The translations under genes and the position numbers were made by a program. Shown one piece after another: positions 6,512 to 14,815 of a stretch of DNA of 17,005 nucleotides (the stretch's first letter is position 1; each line of letters starts with the position of its first letter). The notes under the pieces are model-generated. The model was not told the DNA's origin and did not search any database. It worked only from the letters and a program-made list of their open reading frames with translations. Source of the stretch: SAR202 cluster bacterium Io17-Chloro-G7 (GTDB taxonomy: Bacteria > Chloroflexota > Dehalococcoidia > UBA3495); assembly GCA_002817055.1 (NCBI GenBank), contig MUCU01000028.1, forward strand, positions 1 through 17,005. Reading direction: 5' to 3'.

Positions 6512-7582
6512 ATGACTGATCGGCCTGTTGCGAAATTAAATAGAAGACCGGAACTTCCTCCGATGTTCGCCCGTTATAAGTCCTGGGTTGAGGAAGGATT
6601 GGTTCGAGCCGTGCCGCAAGCTGATGCTGGCAGCCTTTATATATTGCTTCAGTACCATCTAGGTTGGGTGGACCAAAAGGGCAATCCGCCCGAGGTGGCG
6701 ATTTCCCAAGGGAAAGCCCTTCGGCCCACGTTATGCTTGTTCGCTTGTCAGGCCCTGTCAGAGAGCGTAGATCAGGCTTCTCCCGCAGCGGCGGCGCTGG
6801 AATTGATTCACAACTTCTCCTTAATACACGATGATATCCAAGACCAAGACTGGGAGAGGCGCCACCAACCCACGGTCTGGTGGCTATGGGGCGTGCCTAA
6901 GGCATTGGTTGCTGGCAACGCCTTGCAATCCGTGGGAGACCTGGCGCTGCTTAACTCCGCCGAAGGCGGGGCTTCTGCCGAGGTTACGCTAAGGGTCTCG
7001 CATCTATTGACCGCCAGCTATCTGGAAATGATTGAAGGTCAGTGCATGGACTTGGCTTTCGAAAGCAAGATTGGCACAACTTCCGATGAATACCTGAGGA
7101 TGATCGCTTGCAAGACCGGTGCTCTTTTTCGGTCCGGCTTGGAGATCGGCGCTTCTCTTGCGACCGACGATCCTTCGGAGGTGGAGGCATTTTCACGGTT
7201 TGGCAGCAACATTGGCCGAGCATTTCAGATTAGAGACGATTATTTAGGGATTTGGGGAGACGTGGCTACATTGGGGAAAGCCGCGGGCAATGACATACGC
7301 CGTCGAAAGAAATCATTCCCAGTGGTTTTCGCTCTTGAGCACGCCAAAGGGCCAGCTTTGGATGACCTCATGAGAATTTACCAGCAAGAAGAGCTAGAAG
7401 AACAGGATGTTGACCAGGTAATGGATATTCTCGAAGAGGTCGGCGCAAAACAACAGTCCGAAAAGATCACTGAAATCAGCGCAGAGGAGGCCATTCAGTC
7501 GCTGAAGAGTGTCTCCTTACCTGCTTGGGCTAGGAGTGAAGCCGAAGATTTGGTTGATTTCCTAGCGAACCGGGAATTCTAA
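6512..7582 (+). CDS. Polyprenyl (probably farnesyl/geranylgeranyl) diphosphate synthase
   Basis: A trans-isoprenyl diphosphate synthase of 356 residues from the start chosen. It condenses isopentenyl diphosphate with an allylic diphosphate; given the neighbours, its likely job is to supply farnesyl diphosphate for squalene. The first aspartate-rich motif is LIHDDIQDQD with the Asp pair at about residues 107-108. The second is QIRDDYLGIWGD with the Asp pair at about 242-243. The upstream GKALRPTLC block (the family's G-K-x-x-R-P segment) is also clear. Chain length cannot be fixed by eye. The frame opens earlier with a TTG at 6416, but ATG 6512 (MTDRPVAKL) is preferred: it gives a normal family N-terminus and has a G-rich stretch upstream, although spacing is long. 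First gene of the plus-strand hopanoid block, 143 bases before hpnH. Ends in TAA. Confidence 0.9.
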   Translation: MTDRPVAKLNRRPELPPMFARYKSWVEEGLVRAVPQADAGSLYILLQYHLGWVDQKGNPPEVAISQGKALRPTLCLFACQALSESVDQASPAAAALELIHNFSLIHDDIQDQDWERRHQPTVWWLWGVPKALVAGNALQSVGDLALLNSAEGGASAEVTLRVSHLLTASYLEMIEGQCMDLAFESKIGTTSDEYLRMIACKTGALFRSGLEIGASLATDDPSEVEAFSRFGSNIGRAFQIRDDYLGIWGDVATLGKAAGNDIRRRKKSFPVVFALEHAKGPALDDLMRIYQQEELEEQDVDQVMDILEEVGAKQQSEKITEISAEEAIQSLKSVSLPAWARSEAEDLVDFLANREF

Positions 7583-7622
7583 GCACCTTCATTAAACACC
7601 CTCATAAGGGAACAGATTGATG

Positions 7623-7665
7623 TCCGGCCGGTATGGGAATCAGGGCGGGGCTTTATACTGCCGGA
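7623..7665 (+). promoter_or_regulatory. Imperfect hairpin between the polyprenyl synthase and hpnH
   Basis: The arm TCCGGCCGGTAT pairs with ATACTGCCGGA through 11 base pairs with one bulged C and one G-U pair, around a 20-base loop. It sits 40 bases after the first stop and about 60 bases before hpnH. No T-run follows, so it is more likely an mRNA stability or attenuation element than a terminator. Confidence 0.35.
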
Positions 7666-7725
7666 GGGACTAGATAGAAAATTTGAGGAAATAGGTATCA
7701 AATCGGTATCAGTAGGGTGGGCAAC

Positions 7726-8766
7726 ATGCAGAGAGCAAAACGGCCGCTGGAGCTTTCGTTCCGATTGGCTTCCTATATATTGAAGAAACGGCTTCGAGGA
7801 CAGAAACGCTTTCCATTGGTAACTATGTTGGAACCTTTGGAAATGTGCAACCTGGCTTGCATCGGTTGCGGGCGGATCAGAGAGTACAAACCCGTGCTCG
7901 ACAAAATGATGTCGGTGGAAGTGGCCATAAATGCGGTTAAAGAGTCGGGAGCGCCCATTGTGTCAATCGCTGGCGGTGAGCCGACGATTCACCCTCGTAT
8001 CGATCAAATCATCAACCGCTTAGTCGAACAAAAGTATTTCGTTTATTGTTGCACCAACGGCCTGCTTTTAGAACGGTTGCTCGACAAGGTCAAGCCGTCC
8101 AAGTACCTGTGCTGGGTGGTCCATGTTGATGGCATGGAGCAAAAGCATGACGAGTCGGTGGACCGCCCCGGGGTTTTCAAGAAGGCCATTCAAGGCATCA
8201 ATACTGCGTTGGACAGGGGATACCGGGTGTGCACCAACAGTACCGTATTTCGCGGTAGCGATGTTGAGGACCTGTGGGAAATGTTTCGGTTGGTGAGCGA
8301 CATTGGCGTCGAAGGCTCCATGATTTCCCCGGGCTACGACTTCGAAGATGCCCCGGACCAAGACATGTTCTTGACCCGGGGCGAGTCACATGCTCTGTTC
8401 CAAAAGTTGCTCAATCCGGAAAAGACTCAAGGCATGAAGTTTTACAACAATCCCTTGTATCTAAATTTTCTAAAGGGTGACCGCGACTACCAGTGTACGG
8501 CTTGGTCCAATCCAACCTATACCGTCATGGGCTGGCGAAAGCCTTGCTATCCGCTGGCCGATGAGCATGTGCAGCAAGTGGATGAGTTATACGACGAAGA
8601 ACTTTGGGAGCGGTTCGGTGTAGGGAAAGATCCGCGGTGCGCTAATTGTATGATGCACTGCGGGTTCGAGTCGGCGACCATTTTCCAGGCTGTTTCCAGC
8701 CCCAAGGATTGGGCAACCCTAATCAAGTCCGGCGCCGCCGGGAAGTCAGGTATCACGGCAGCCTGA
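7726..8766 (+). CDS. hpnH: HpnH, radical SAM adenosylhopane synthase
   Basis: HpnH joins the 5'-deoxyadenosyl radical of S-adenosylmethionine to hopene (diploptene) to give adenosylhopane, the first step of hopanoid side-chain building. The protein here has 346 residues, normal for the family. The radical SAM cluster motif is MCNLACIGCGRI with Cys at 41, 45 and 48 (CxxxCxxC), followed by a glycine-rich SIAGGEPTIHP block that contacts SAM. The C-terminal part has further cysteines (KDPRCANCMMHCGF) as in HpnH relatives. ATG 7726 is preferred over the in-frame GTG at 7717 because AGGGTGG (7715-7721) then makes a well-spaced ribosome binding site. Directly followed by hpnG (19-base gap), hpnA and the cyclase, which together leave little doubt about the assignment. 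Ends in TGA. Confidence 0.93.
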   Translation: MQRAKRPLELSFRLASYILKKRLRGQKRFPLVTMLEPLEMCNLACIGCGRIREYKPVLDKMMSVEVAINAVKESGAPIVSIAGGEPTIHPRIDQIINRLVEQKYFVYCCTNGLLLERLLDKVKPSKYLCWVVHVDGMEQKHDESVDRPGVFKKAIQGINTALDRGYRVCTNSTVFRGSDVEDLWEMFRLVSDIGVEGSMISPGYDFEDAPDQDMFLTRGESHALFQKLLNPEKTQGMKFYNNPLYLNFLKGDRDYQCTAWSNPTYTVMGWRKPCYPLADEHVQQVDELYDEELWERFGVGKDPRCANCMMHCGFESATIFQAVSSPKDWATLIKSGAAGKSGITAA

Positions 8767-8785
8767 GTCTCTTGGGGTTCTTGAT

Positions 8786-9823
8786 TTGAGGGCTTTGGTT
8801 GACCCGGTGATAAATGTCAACAATAAATACACGTGGGGCGTACGCGAACTAAAGTTGCTAACGATAATAGCCAGCATGGACTACGAACTCTCCGGTCTTC
8901 ATCAGAAGCTGGAACTAGTTGCGGCTTCCGGCAAAGATGTGACTTCTAACCCCGCCGTACCTGACAAAAACTCCGAGGTACCGAATCTTGTAGTCATTGG
9001 TGTGGGAAAAGAGCGTGCCCAAGCCTCGGTCCGGCGGTTGTTGGAAGAACGGGCCTCTGGTTCTTTGAACGCCGATGGCGAAACCCATGAACTATTGCTG
9101 TTGGGAGTAGCTGGAGGCGTGGTTTCTGAACTCGGCACCGGAGACTTGGTACTCTCTTCCCGGTACTTTAAGGACAGCCAGTGTTGGGATATTTCCGATT
9201 CCAACATCGGTATTGCGAGTACTGGAGCAACAGGTCCGGGCAATGTCACGACGATAAAAAGTACAACAGAAAGTCCGCCGGATACTACAACTCCGGATAC
9301 TACAACTATAGAAAGTGCCCTGACGCCTGATTCGAACATGTTGGAATTGGCAACCAAGGCCTGCGCTGCGGGTGGCCCCAAAGCGAACTTAGTGGACTCG
9401 GTAACGGTGGGTCGGGTGATTGGAGCTCCAGAGGATAAGCGCTCGATTGCCAGCACCTATCCTGTGGGCATAGTGGAGATGGAGGATTACTGGGTGGCCG
9501 AATTAGCCGCAGAATACGGGGTGGCCTTTCTTGCCGCACGGGTCGTCTTGGACACTGTCGACCAAGCATTGCCGGGATGGCTACTGGGGCTGACAAGCTC
9601 CAGGTTTAAGGCCGCTTTGTTTTTGGCGCTTAAGCCTTGGCGAATCCCAACGGTGTTTCGGCTGGCCCGTCAGCGTCCCGTCGCCCAAAGTTCACTAACC
9701 CGGTTCGCCCTAAAGTTCTTGGACCAGCGGTCGAAAGCAAAAGCAATTCTTAGGGATAGTGTTGACCTGAACATTTACGCTGGTCTACCTGGTGGCCGGG
9801 AGAGCACAAGGGTGTCCACATGA
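8786..9823 (+). CDS. hpnG: HpnG, adenosylhopane nucleosidase/phosphorylase
   Basis: HpnG removes adenine from adenosylhopane to give ribosylhopane (or its phosphate). The sequence belongs to the MTA/SAH-nucleosidase and purine-nucleoside phosphorylase superfamily: LLTIIASMDYE at the N-terminus, the glycine-rich GVAGGVVSELGTGDLV from about residue 107, SVTVGRVIG, and the VEMEDYW segment with Met-Glu at about 232-233 that normally holds the ribose. The start is uncertain: the frame opens with TTG 8786, but the recognisable domain begins only near residue 23, so TTG 8855 or ATG 8876 are possible. A low-complexity Thr/Pro/Asp-rich stretch (about residues 148-180) interrupts the domain and contains an exact 15-base tandem repeat. 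The protein is long for the family because of this insert and the C-terminal extension. Its stop overlaps the hpnA start (ATGA), implying translational coupling. Confidence 0.87.
   Translation: MRALVDPVINVNNKYTWGVRELKLLTIIASMDYELSGLHQKLELVAASGKDVTSNPAVPDKNSEVPNLVVIGVGKERAQASVRRLLEERASGSLNADGETHELLLLGVAGGVVSELGTGDLVLSSRYFKDSQCWDISDSNIGIASTGATGPGNVTTIKSTTESPPDTTTPDTTTIESALTPDSNMLELATKACAAGGPKANLVDSVTVGRVIGAPEDKRSIASTYPVGIVEMEDYWVAELAAEYGVAFLAARVVLDTVDQALPGWLLGLTSSRFKAALFLALKPWRIPTVFRLARQRPVAQSSLTRFALKFLDQRSKAKAILRDSVDLNIYAGLPGGRESTRVST
9278..9307 (+). repeat. In-frame 15-bp tandem repeat inside hpnG (PDTTT twice)
   Basis: The unit CCGGATACTACAACT is present twice, back to back and exactly, and encodes Pro-Asp-Thr-Thr-Thr. 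Related TAC/ACT-rich sequence flanks it. The length is a multiple of three, so gain or loss of units would keep the frame. Confidence 0.8.
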
Positions 9824-10839
9824 AAGTCTTAGTTACCGGGGCTACTGGGTTTATTGGCGGCAACCTGGCCAGGCAACTTTGGGAGCGAGGCTACGAAGTT
9901 AAGGCTTTGGTGCGTCCGGGTAGCAATAGGTCGGCCATTGACGACACCGGAATTCAGCAGGTGACCGGGGACATTCTGGACCGTGAATCGGTGGACAGGG
10001 CCGTTGAAGGATGCGAGGCTGTTTATCACTGCGCCGCCGCATACAGCTTCTGGTCTCCTGATCCCGATTTGATTTACCGCACCAACGTGGAAGGCACTGT
10101 AAACGTGCTTAAAGCTGCTTTAAAGGCTGGCGTGTCCCGTGTCGTTTACACCAGCACCGTTTCGACCATCGGCCTTCCCGATTGGGAGCTGGCGACAGAA
10201 CAAACCGAGGCTGATCCCACTCACTTGGCGGGAAACTATAAGAAATCCAAGTATCAGGCGGAACTCGCTGCGTTGGATATGGTATCCCAAGGCTTGCCGG
10301 TCGTAGTGGTGAATCCCACCACCCCGGTTGGATCTTGGGACGTGAAGCCGACACCCACCGGTCGCATGGTTTTAGATTTTCTGTTGGGGCGTATTCCCGC
10401 CTATGTCGATACCGGCATGAACCTGGTGGATGTTGAAGACGTTGCCGCTGGCCATATTTTGGCCATGGAGCGAGGTCAAGCAGGACAACGATACCTGCTG
10501 GGCAACCGGAACGTCAGCCTGAAAGAGGTTTTCTCCATGCTGGAGGATGCGACCGGCCTGGCTGCGCCCAAGTGGAGGGCCCCATATTGGCTGGTCATGG
10601 GCGCAGGGTATGTTGACGAGCTCCTGGAAGGTAAGCTGCTGAAGCGTGAGCCGCGAATTCCTTTAGAAGGGTTGAAAGTATCCAGAACGCCAATGTACGT
10701 TAGCTGCCAGAAAGCGATCACCGAATTGGGGCAACCGCAAAGTTCTGTGGAAGGAGCCTTGCAAAGAGCCATCAAATGGTTTAGCGATTACGGTTACACC
10801 AAGGACCGGGCGGGAAAAATCAAGATACCCGTCGGTTAA
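9820..10839 (+). CDS. hpnA: HpnA, hopanoid-associated sugar epimerase (extended SDR)
   Basis: A protein of 339 residues, an NAD(P)-dependent extended short-chain dehydrogenase/reductase. The Rossmann motif is GATGFIGG (Gly 7, 10, 13), the Ser/Thr-bearing strand reads VVYTSTVSTIG, and the catalytic pair is Tyr140 and Lys144 in NYKKSKYQAE. The NPTTPVGSWDVKPTPTGR segment is characteristic of the HpnA subgroup found in hopanoid clusters. Its exact substrate has not been settled in the family; a role in modifying the sugar-derived side chain or a linked sugar is usually inferred. The ATG overlaps the hpnG stop by four bases, so the two are almost certainly co-translated. The cyclase gene follows after 66 bases. 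Ends in TAA; no anomalies. Confidence 0.92.
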   Translation: MKVLVTGATGFIGGNLARQLWERGYEVKALVRPGSNRSAIDDTGIQQVTGDILDRESVDRAVEGCEAVYHCAAAYSFWSPDPDLIYRTNVEGTVNVLKAALKAGVSRVVYTSTVSTIGLPDWELATEQTEADPTHLAGNYKKSKYQAELAALDMVSQGLPVVVVNPTTPVGSWDVKPTPTGRMVLDFLLGRIPAYVDTGMNLVDVEDVAAGHILAMERGQAGQRYLLGNRNVSLKEVFSMLEDATGLAAPKWRAPYWLVMGAGYVDELLEGKLLKREPRIPLEGLKVSRTPMYVSCQKAITELGQPQSSVEGALQRAIKWFSDYGYTKDRAGKIKIPVG

Positions 10840-10905
10840 CCGTAGCTTCGATCACGCAGTTTATATGAGGAATAAGTCGGGAATTTATTAGGGATTTCGA
10901 AAAAT

Positions 10906-12945
10906 ATGGGAGCAGTCCAAAAAACAAAAACTCAAAGGCCAGCAAGGGAAGCATTGGGCCGGACCATCCGGCGAAGCCAGGACTATTTTCGGGACAGCCA
11001 AAGCACCGAGGGTAACTGGTGCGGGGAACTCGAGTCCAACTCCACCATGGAAGCCGAATACCTAATGCTGTGCTTTTTGTTGGACCGGGTCGATGAAGAC
11101 CGGGTTCGCAAAGTTGCCAATCATATATTGAGCAAACAACGCGCGGACGGCTCTTGGGGTCAATATTATGAAGCCCCTGGGGACTTGAGCACATCGGTAG
11201 AATGCTACTGCGCACTAAAGCTGGCTGGCCACGGTGCCGAGTCGCAACCTATGCAATTGGCCCGGCAATTCATACTATCCCGCGGCGGTGTCCCCAAAGT
11301 AAGGATATTTACCAAAATCTGGCTGGCCCTGTTCGGCCAGTGGGAGTGGGAAGGCACCCCCAACATGCCGCCGGAGTTGATTCTCCTGCCGTCGTGGCTC
11401 CCATTTAATATTTACAAATTCTCCAGTTGGGCTAGAGCTACTATAGTTCCGATGCTGATCATTCTCACCCACCGTCCTTCCTGCACGGTGCCTGCCGAAA
11501 AGGGGATTGACGAGCTATACCCGGAATTGCGCAGTGAGATAGACTACTCGCTGCCCGAGCCCACCGGTGGCTGGGGCTGGGCGAAAGCATTTCACCGGCT
11601 TGACCGGTTAATCGGTTTGTACCAGAGCTTGCCTGTGCATCCATTCCGTGGCCTAGCAGAAAAGAGGATCGCTGACTGGATACTAGACCATCAAGAAGCC
11701 GATGGTTGTTGGGGCGGAATTCAGCCACCCTGGGTCTACTCGCTGATAGCTCTACACTATCTTGGCTTACCGGCGGATCACCCCGCCATGGAACAGGGGT
11801 TCGCCGGGTTTGAGTTGTTTGCGATTGAAGATGAAGATACCTGTACGGTGCAAGCGTGCATGTCTCCGGTGTGGGACACCTGCTTGGCCCAAATAGCCCT
11901 GTTGGAATCCGGTATTGCGGCCGACGATCCAATGGTTCAGAAATCGACCCGCTGGCTGTTGGACCGGCAAATTTTAAGCGGGGGCGATTGGCAGGTTAAC
12001 GCCAAGAACGTACAGCCGGGAGGGTGGGCATTCGAGTTCCACAACGACCAATACCCGGATATTGATGACGTGGCGGAAGTTATCATCGCATTGAACGGAG
12101 TCCAGTTGAATTCCGAAGAAGATGCGGAACGACTCAATGCCATCGCACGGGGTGTTGCCTGGCTGTCGGCAATGCAAAGCAAAAACGGTGGTTGGGCTGC
12201 CTTTGACAAGGACAACAATGCCAAATACCTGACCAAACTCCCATTTTCCGACTTTGGTGAAAGCTTGGATCCTCCCAGCGCCGACGTGACAGCACACATT
12301 ATCGAAATGTTCGGAAAACTGGGATATGCCCGAGACGCTCCGGTGGTTCGCCGAGCCTATGATTATTTGTTGGGTGAGCAAGAATTCGACGGTTCTTGGT
12401 TCGGCAGGTGGGGCGTGAATTATATTTATGGTCTAGGAGCCGCATTGCCAGCCCTTGCCGCCATCGGCGAAGACATGAGTCAGAGTTACATACGCCGTGG
12501 ATTGGCTTGGCTAGAAAGTTGCCAGAATGAAGACGGCGGTTGGGGCGAAAGCTGTGGTTCCTATGTGGATCCCGAACTCCGGGGCGTGGGGCCAAGCACG
12601 GCATCCCAGACCGCTTGGGCTCTCCTAGCATTCTTGGCTGCGGACGAGGGTGGTAGTGATGCTGTCAACCGGGGAGTCGACTACCTGGTTAGGACCCAGA
12701 AAGATGATGGTTGTTGGGACGAACCGTACTTCACCGGCACCGGTTTTCCAGGGTTCGGTATTGGGGAAAGACTAGAGGACTTGCCAAAGCCAGGAGAATC
12801 GGGACACCAAGGCTTGGATATGCCAGCAGGATTCATGATCAATTATCATCTGTACCGCAACTATTGGCCATTAACTGCCCTGGGGCGGTACTCAAGCTTT
12901 CTTCGTGCGGAATCTTTAGGCGAATCTAGAATGCAGAGTCGTTAA
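10906..12945 (+). CDS. shc: Squalene-hopene cyclase
   Basis: The membrane-bound class II terpene cyclase that folds squalene to hopene/hopanol. The 679-residue length is typical. The protonating DxDD motif is PDIDDVAEV with Asp at 385, 387 and 388. QW repeats, which brace the two alpha-barrel domains, are plentiful: GSWGQYYEAPGD near the N-terminus, ADGCWGGIQPPWVYSL, NGGWAAFDKDNN, FDGSWFGRWGVNYIYGLG, EDGGWGESCGSY and DDGCWDEP. The C-terminal GTGFPGFG and MINYHLYRNYWPLTALGRY segments are also typical of bacterial cyclases. The product, hopene, is the substrate of HpnH three genes upstream. Start ATG 10906 has only a weak AGGG upstream, but no earlier start fits. It follows hpnA closely and is likely in the same transcript. 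Ends in TAA. Confidence 0.97.
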   Translation: MGAVQKTKTQRPAREALGRTIRRSQDYFRDSQSTEGNWCGELESNSTMEAEYLMLCFLLDRVDEDRVRKVANHILSKQRADGSWGQYYEAPGDLSTSVECYCALKLAGHGAESQPMQLARQFILSRGGVPKVRIFTKIWLALFGQWEWEGTPNMPPELILLPSWLPFNIYKFSSWARATIVPMLIILTHRPSCTVPAEKGIDELYPELRSEIDYSLPEPTGGWGWAKAFHRLDRLIGLYQSLPVHPFRGLAEKRIADWILDHQEADGCWGGIQPPWVYSLIALHYLGLPADHPAMEQGFAGFELFAIEDEDTCTVQACMSPVWDTCLAQIALLESGIAADDPMVQKSTRWLLDRQILSGGDWQVNAKNVQPGGWAFEFHNDQYPDIDDVAEVIIALNGVQLNSEEDAERLNAIARGVAWLSAMQSKNGGWAAFDKDNNAKYLTKLPFSDFGESLDPPSADVTAHIIEMFGKLGYARDAPVVRRAYDYLLGEQEFDGSWFGRWGVNYIYGLGAALPALAAIGEDMSQSYIRRGLAWLESCQNEDGGWGESCGSYVDPELRGVGPSTASQTAWALLAFLAADEGGSDAVNRGVDYLVRTQKDDGCWDEPYFTGTGFPGFGIGERLEDLPKPGESGHQGLDMPAGFMINYHLYRNYWPLTALGRYSSFLRAESLGESRMQSR

Positions 12946-13060
12946 GTAAATTTCGCTGCTGGTTCCCACGAATGTCCGGGGTTGACCCTAGAAATGGCAA
13001 ACAAAACATAACGCTCTGGGGCCTGAGAGCCACTTATTTCCTTAGGGGGACACTAAGAGC

Positions 13061-13504
13061 ATGAAACACCAGTCCTTTTGCCTCCGCGTAGACACACAAA
13101 CAGCACCAGAGTTCATAGACATTACTGACTGGGTAAGCCAATGTGTGGCCCAATCCCAAGTAGTCAATGGTTTTGCGGTAGTCTTCTCCAAGCACACAAC
13201 CGCCGCTGTGAAGATTAACGAAAACGAACCGTTGCTCCTGCAGGATATGGCCAAGTTACTTGAAAGCTTCTCGCCCAGGAAAGGGAATTACTCCCATAAT
13301 GACTTTAGTATCCGCACAGTTAACATGACCCCCGACGAAGCGCCCAACGGACATGCCCACTTGCAACACCTGCTTCTAGGGACCAGCGAGACTGTACCGG
13401 TTATCGATGGAATGATGCAGTTTGGGCGCTACCAAAGCATCTTCTTCATCGAATTAGACCACCCACGTCCCAGAGAAGTCATGGTCCAAGTTGTTGGAGA
13501 GTGA
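13061..13504 (+). CDS. YjbQ / UPF0047 family protein
   Basis: A small protein of 147 residues that matches the YjbQ (UPF0047) family over its whole length: SKHTTAAVKINENEP (His45), the NGHAHLQ motif (His98, His100), and the C-terminal Q-S-I-F-F-I-E-L block followed by a Pro/Arg-rich turn. The histidines form the presumed metal/active site of the trimeric fold. Family members have weak thiamine-phosphate synthase activity in complementation tests, but the true role is unsettled. It stands 115 bases after the cyclase gene and is followed by the best intrinsic terminator in the window, so it may close the first hopanoid transcript. A G-rich ribosome binding site (AGGGGG) lies a little far upstream of ATG 13061. 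No direct link to hopanoids is known. Confidence 0.9.
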   Translation: MKHQSFCLRVDTQTAPEFIDITDWVSQCVAQSQVVNGFAVVFSKHTTAAVKINENEPLLLQDMAKLLESFSPRKGNYSHNDFSIRTVNMTPDEAPNGHAHLQHLLLGTSETVPVIDGMMQFGRYQSIFFIELDHPRPREVMVQVVGE

Positions 13505-13565
13505 CCCGAGCCAGCAATGACTAAAGCCTTCCATCCTGGGTTAAATAAAACCAAGCGAGCCGGGA

Positions 13566-13596
13566 ATACCCTGGGGACTTAAGGGTATCGGTTTTT
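13566..13596 (+). terminator. Intrinsic terminator after the YjbQ gene
   Basis: ATACCCT (13566-13572) pairs perfectly with AGGGTAT (13582-13588) across a nine-base loop, and five T follow at 13592-13596. It lies about 60 bases beyond the YjbQ stop, between two plus-strand genes, so the squalene synthase downstream may have its own promoter; an AT-rich GATAATA at 13654-13660 is a weak -10 candidate. Confidence 0.6.
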
Positions 13597-13727
13597 CTGA
13601 CCGCGGTTATTACGTAGTGGACCCGTGCATAGCTTATTCGGGCTGGGCTTCGTGATAATATACACGCCACAATGAGTCCCGTTATTCCGCGTACCAATTG
13701 CAAGACCACGAGCCATGGGGGCGGGCC

Positions 13728-14603
13728 GTGAAGGATTTGGAACTGGCCTACGAAGAATGCCGTTCGATTACGCGGCGGGAAGCCAAGAACTTCTACTACG
13801 CATTTCTCACCCTCCCCTCCGCTCAACGTAGAGCTATCTACGTTGCATATGCCTTTTGCCGCCACTGTGACGACGCTGTAGATCAAGTGGCAACCACGGA
13901 AGACAAACTCTCTGCATTGGCCGCACTGCAAGACGATCTGGACCGCACCTATTCGGGAACAGCCGACACCCCTGTTTATGTTGCGCTGGCCGACGTAGCG
14001 GCAACCTATGCCATCCCGCAGGAATATTTCCAAGAAGTCATAGCCGGCGTTGAGTCCGACCTTGTAAAAAACCGCTACGAAAACTTCGAGGAGTTGCAGC
14101 GGTATTGTTATCAGGTGGCCTCTGTAGTAGGGCTTATTTGCTTGCAAATCTTCGGCTACAAAGACCCTGTCGCCAAGCAACACGCCATCGACTTGGGGCT
14201 GGCCATGCAACTGACCAACATCGCTCGAGACGTACAAGAAGACTTAGGTTACGGTCGTATTTATATCCCCCAAGATGAACTGGCCCAGTTTGGTTATACC
14301 GAAGAGGAATTGAAAGCTGGGGTAATTAACGAGGCTTTTATTGAACTTATGCGATTTCAGACCCAAAGGGCTCGGTCCTACTTCCGCAGCGGCTTTAAAC
14401 TGCTGCCATATTTGTCCTACCGCTCTCGGGCCTGCCCGGCGGTGCTTGGACAGTTGTACCGGAAGGTATTAGAACACATTGAGGAAGCCGATTTCGACGT
14501 TTTAAGCCAACGAATTTCCTTGAGCACTGGGGAGAAAGTGAGAGTCACCGCTCAGACTTGGTTATTTAATACCCTACCCCTGCTACCCTCCACCCGAGGC
14601 TGA
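13728..14603 (+). CDS. Squalene/phytoene synthase family protein, probable squalene (or presqualene diphosphate) synthase
   Basis: A class I head-to-head prenyl synthase of 291 residues from the start chosen. It carries both diphosphate-binding aspartate motifs: FCRHCDDAVDQ (Asp48, Asp49, Asp52) and NIARDVQEDLGYGRIYIP (Asp168, Asp172), with NFYYAFLTLP near the N-terminus. Next to a squalene-hopene cyclase it should make squalene or its presqualene diphosphate precursor. In many bacteria this needs HpnC, HpnD and HpnE; only one synthase and no HpnE are present here. It could therefore be a one-enzyme squalene synthase, or partners lie elsewhere. A phytoene synthase role is less likely from context. 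The frame opens with TTG 13698; GTG 13728 is preferred because it gives the family N-terminus (KDLELAYEECRSIT) and has a purine-rich stretch upstream. Ends in TGA. Confidence 0.88.
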   Translation: MKDLELAYEECRSITRREAKNFYYAFLTLPSAQRRAIYVAYAFCRHCDDAVDQVATTEDKLSALAALQDDLDRTYSGTADTPVYVALADVAATYAIPQEYFQEVIAGVESDLVKNRYENFEELQRYCYQVASVVGLICLQIFGYKDPVAKQHAIDLGLAMQLTNIARDVQEDLGYGRIYIPQDELAQFGYTEEELKAGVINEAFIELMRFQTQRARSYFRSGFKLLPYLSYRSRACPAVLGQLYRKVLEHIEEADFDVLSQRISLSTGEKVRVTAQTWLFNTLPLLPSTRG

Positions 14604-14678
14604 TAACCTCGTTCCGGGAACTGCACTGTCCTTCCGGCTCCCCGATTAAGGCTAGAAAATCAAAATTCACCCGATTAA

Positions 14679-14711
14679 CACAGATGCGGCTACTACTCCG
14701 TCGCACCTGTG
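14679..14711 (+). terminator. Imperfect hairpin after the squalene synthase gene
   Basis: CACAGATGCG pairs with CGCACCTGTG with one mismatch over ten positions around a 13-base loop. It is 76 bases past the synthase stop and is followed by CCTTAAAA, not a T-run. This is a possible weak terminator or processing site; the rest of the 212-base gap shows nothing else I can name. Confidence 0.3.
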
Positions 14712-14815
14712 CCTTAAAATGGGTGGAGTATTAACCGCTCACCTGTATTTGTCACCCGGCACACTCGACTTGAACAACCTGAGAAGAGTGCCCGGAAGTT
14801 GCGAGTCTGTAGGCC

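Noticed and set aside
9261..9315. Possible CRISPR-like or larger repeat array in hpnG
   Set aside because: Only two adjacent 15-base units without spacers, in frame with the gene; a coding microsatellite, not an array.
12982..13012. TTGACC ... CATAAC as a promoter before the YjbQ gene
   Set aside because: The 19-base spacing and poor -10 match make it too weak to list; readthrough from the cyclase gene is as likely.
13698..13727. TTG start for the squalene synthase
   Set aside because: No upstream ribosome binding site, and the ten extra residues are outside the family N-terminus; GTG 13728 fits better, though this is not certain.
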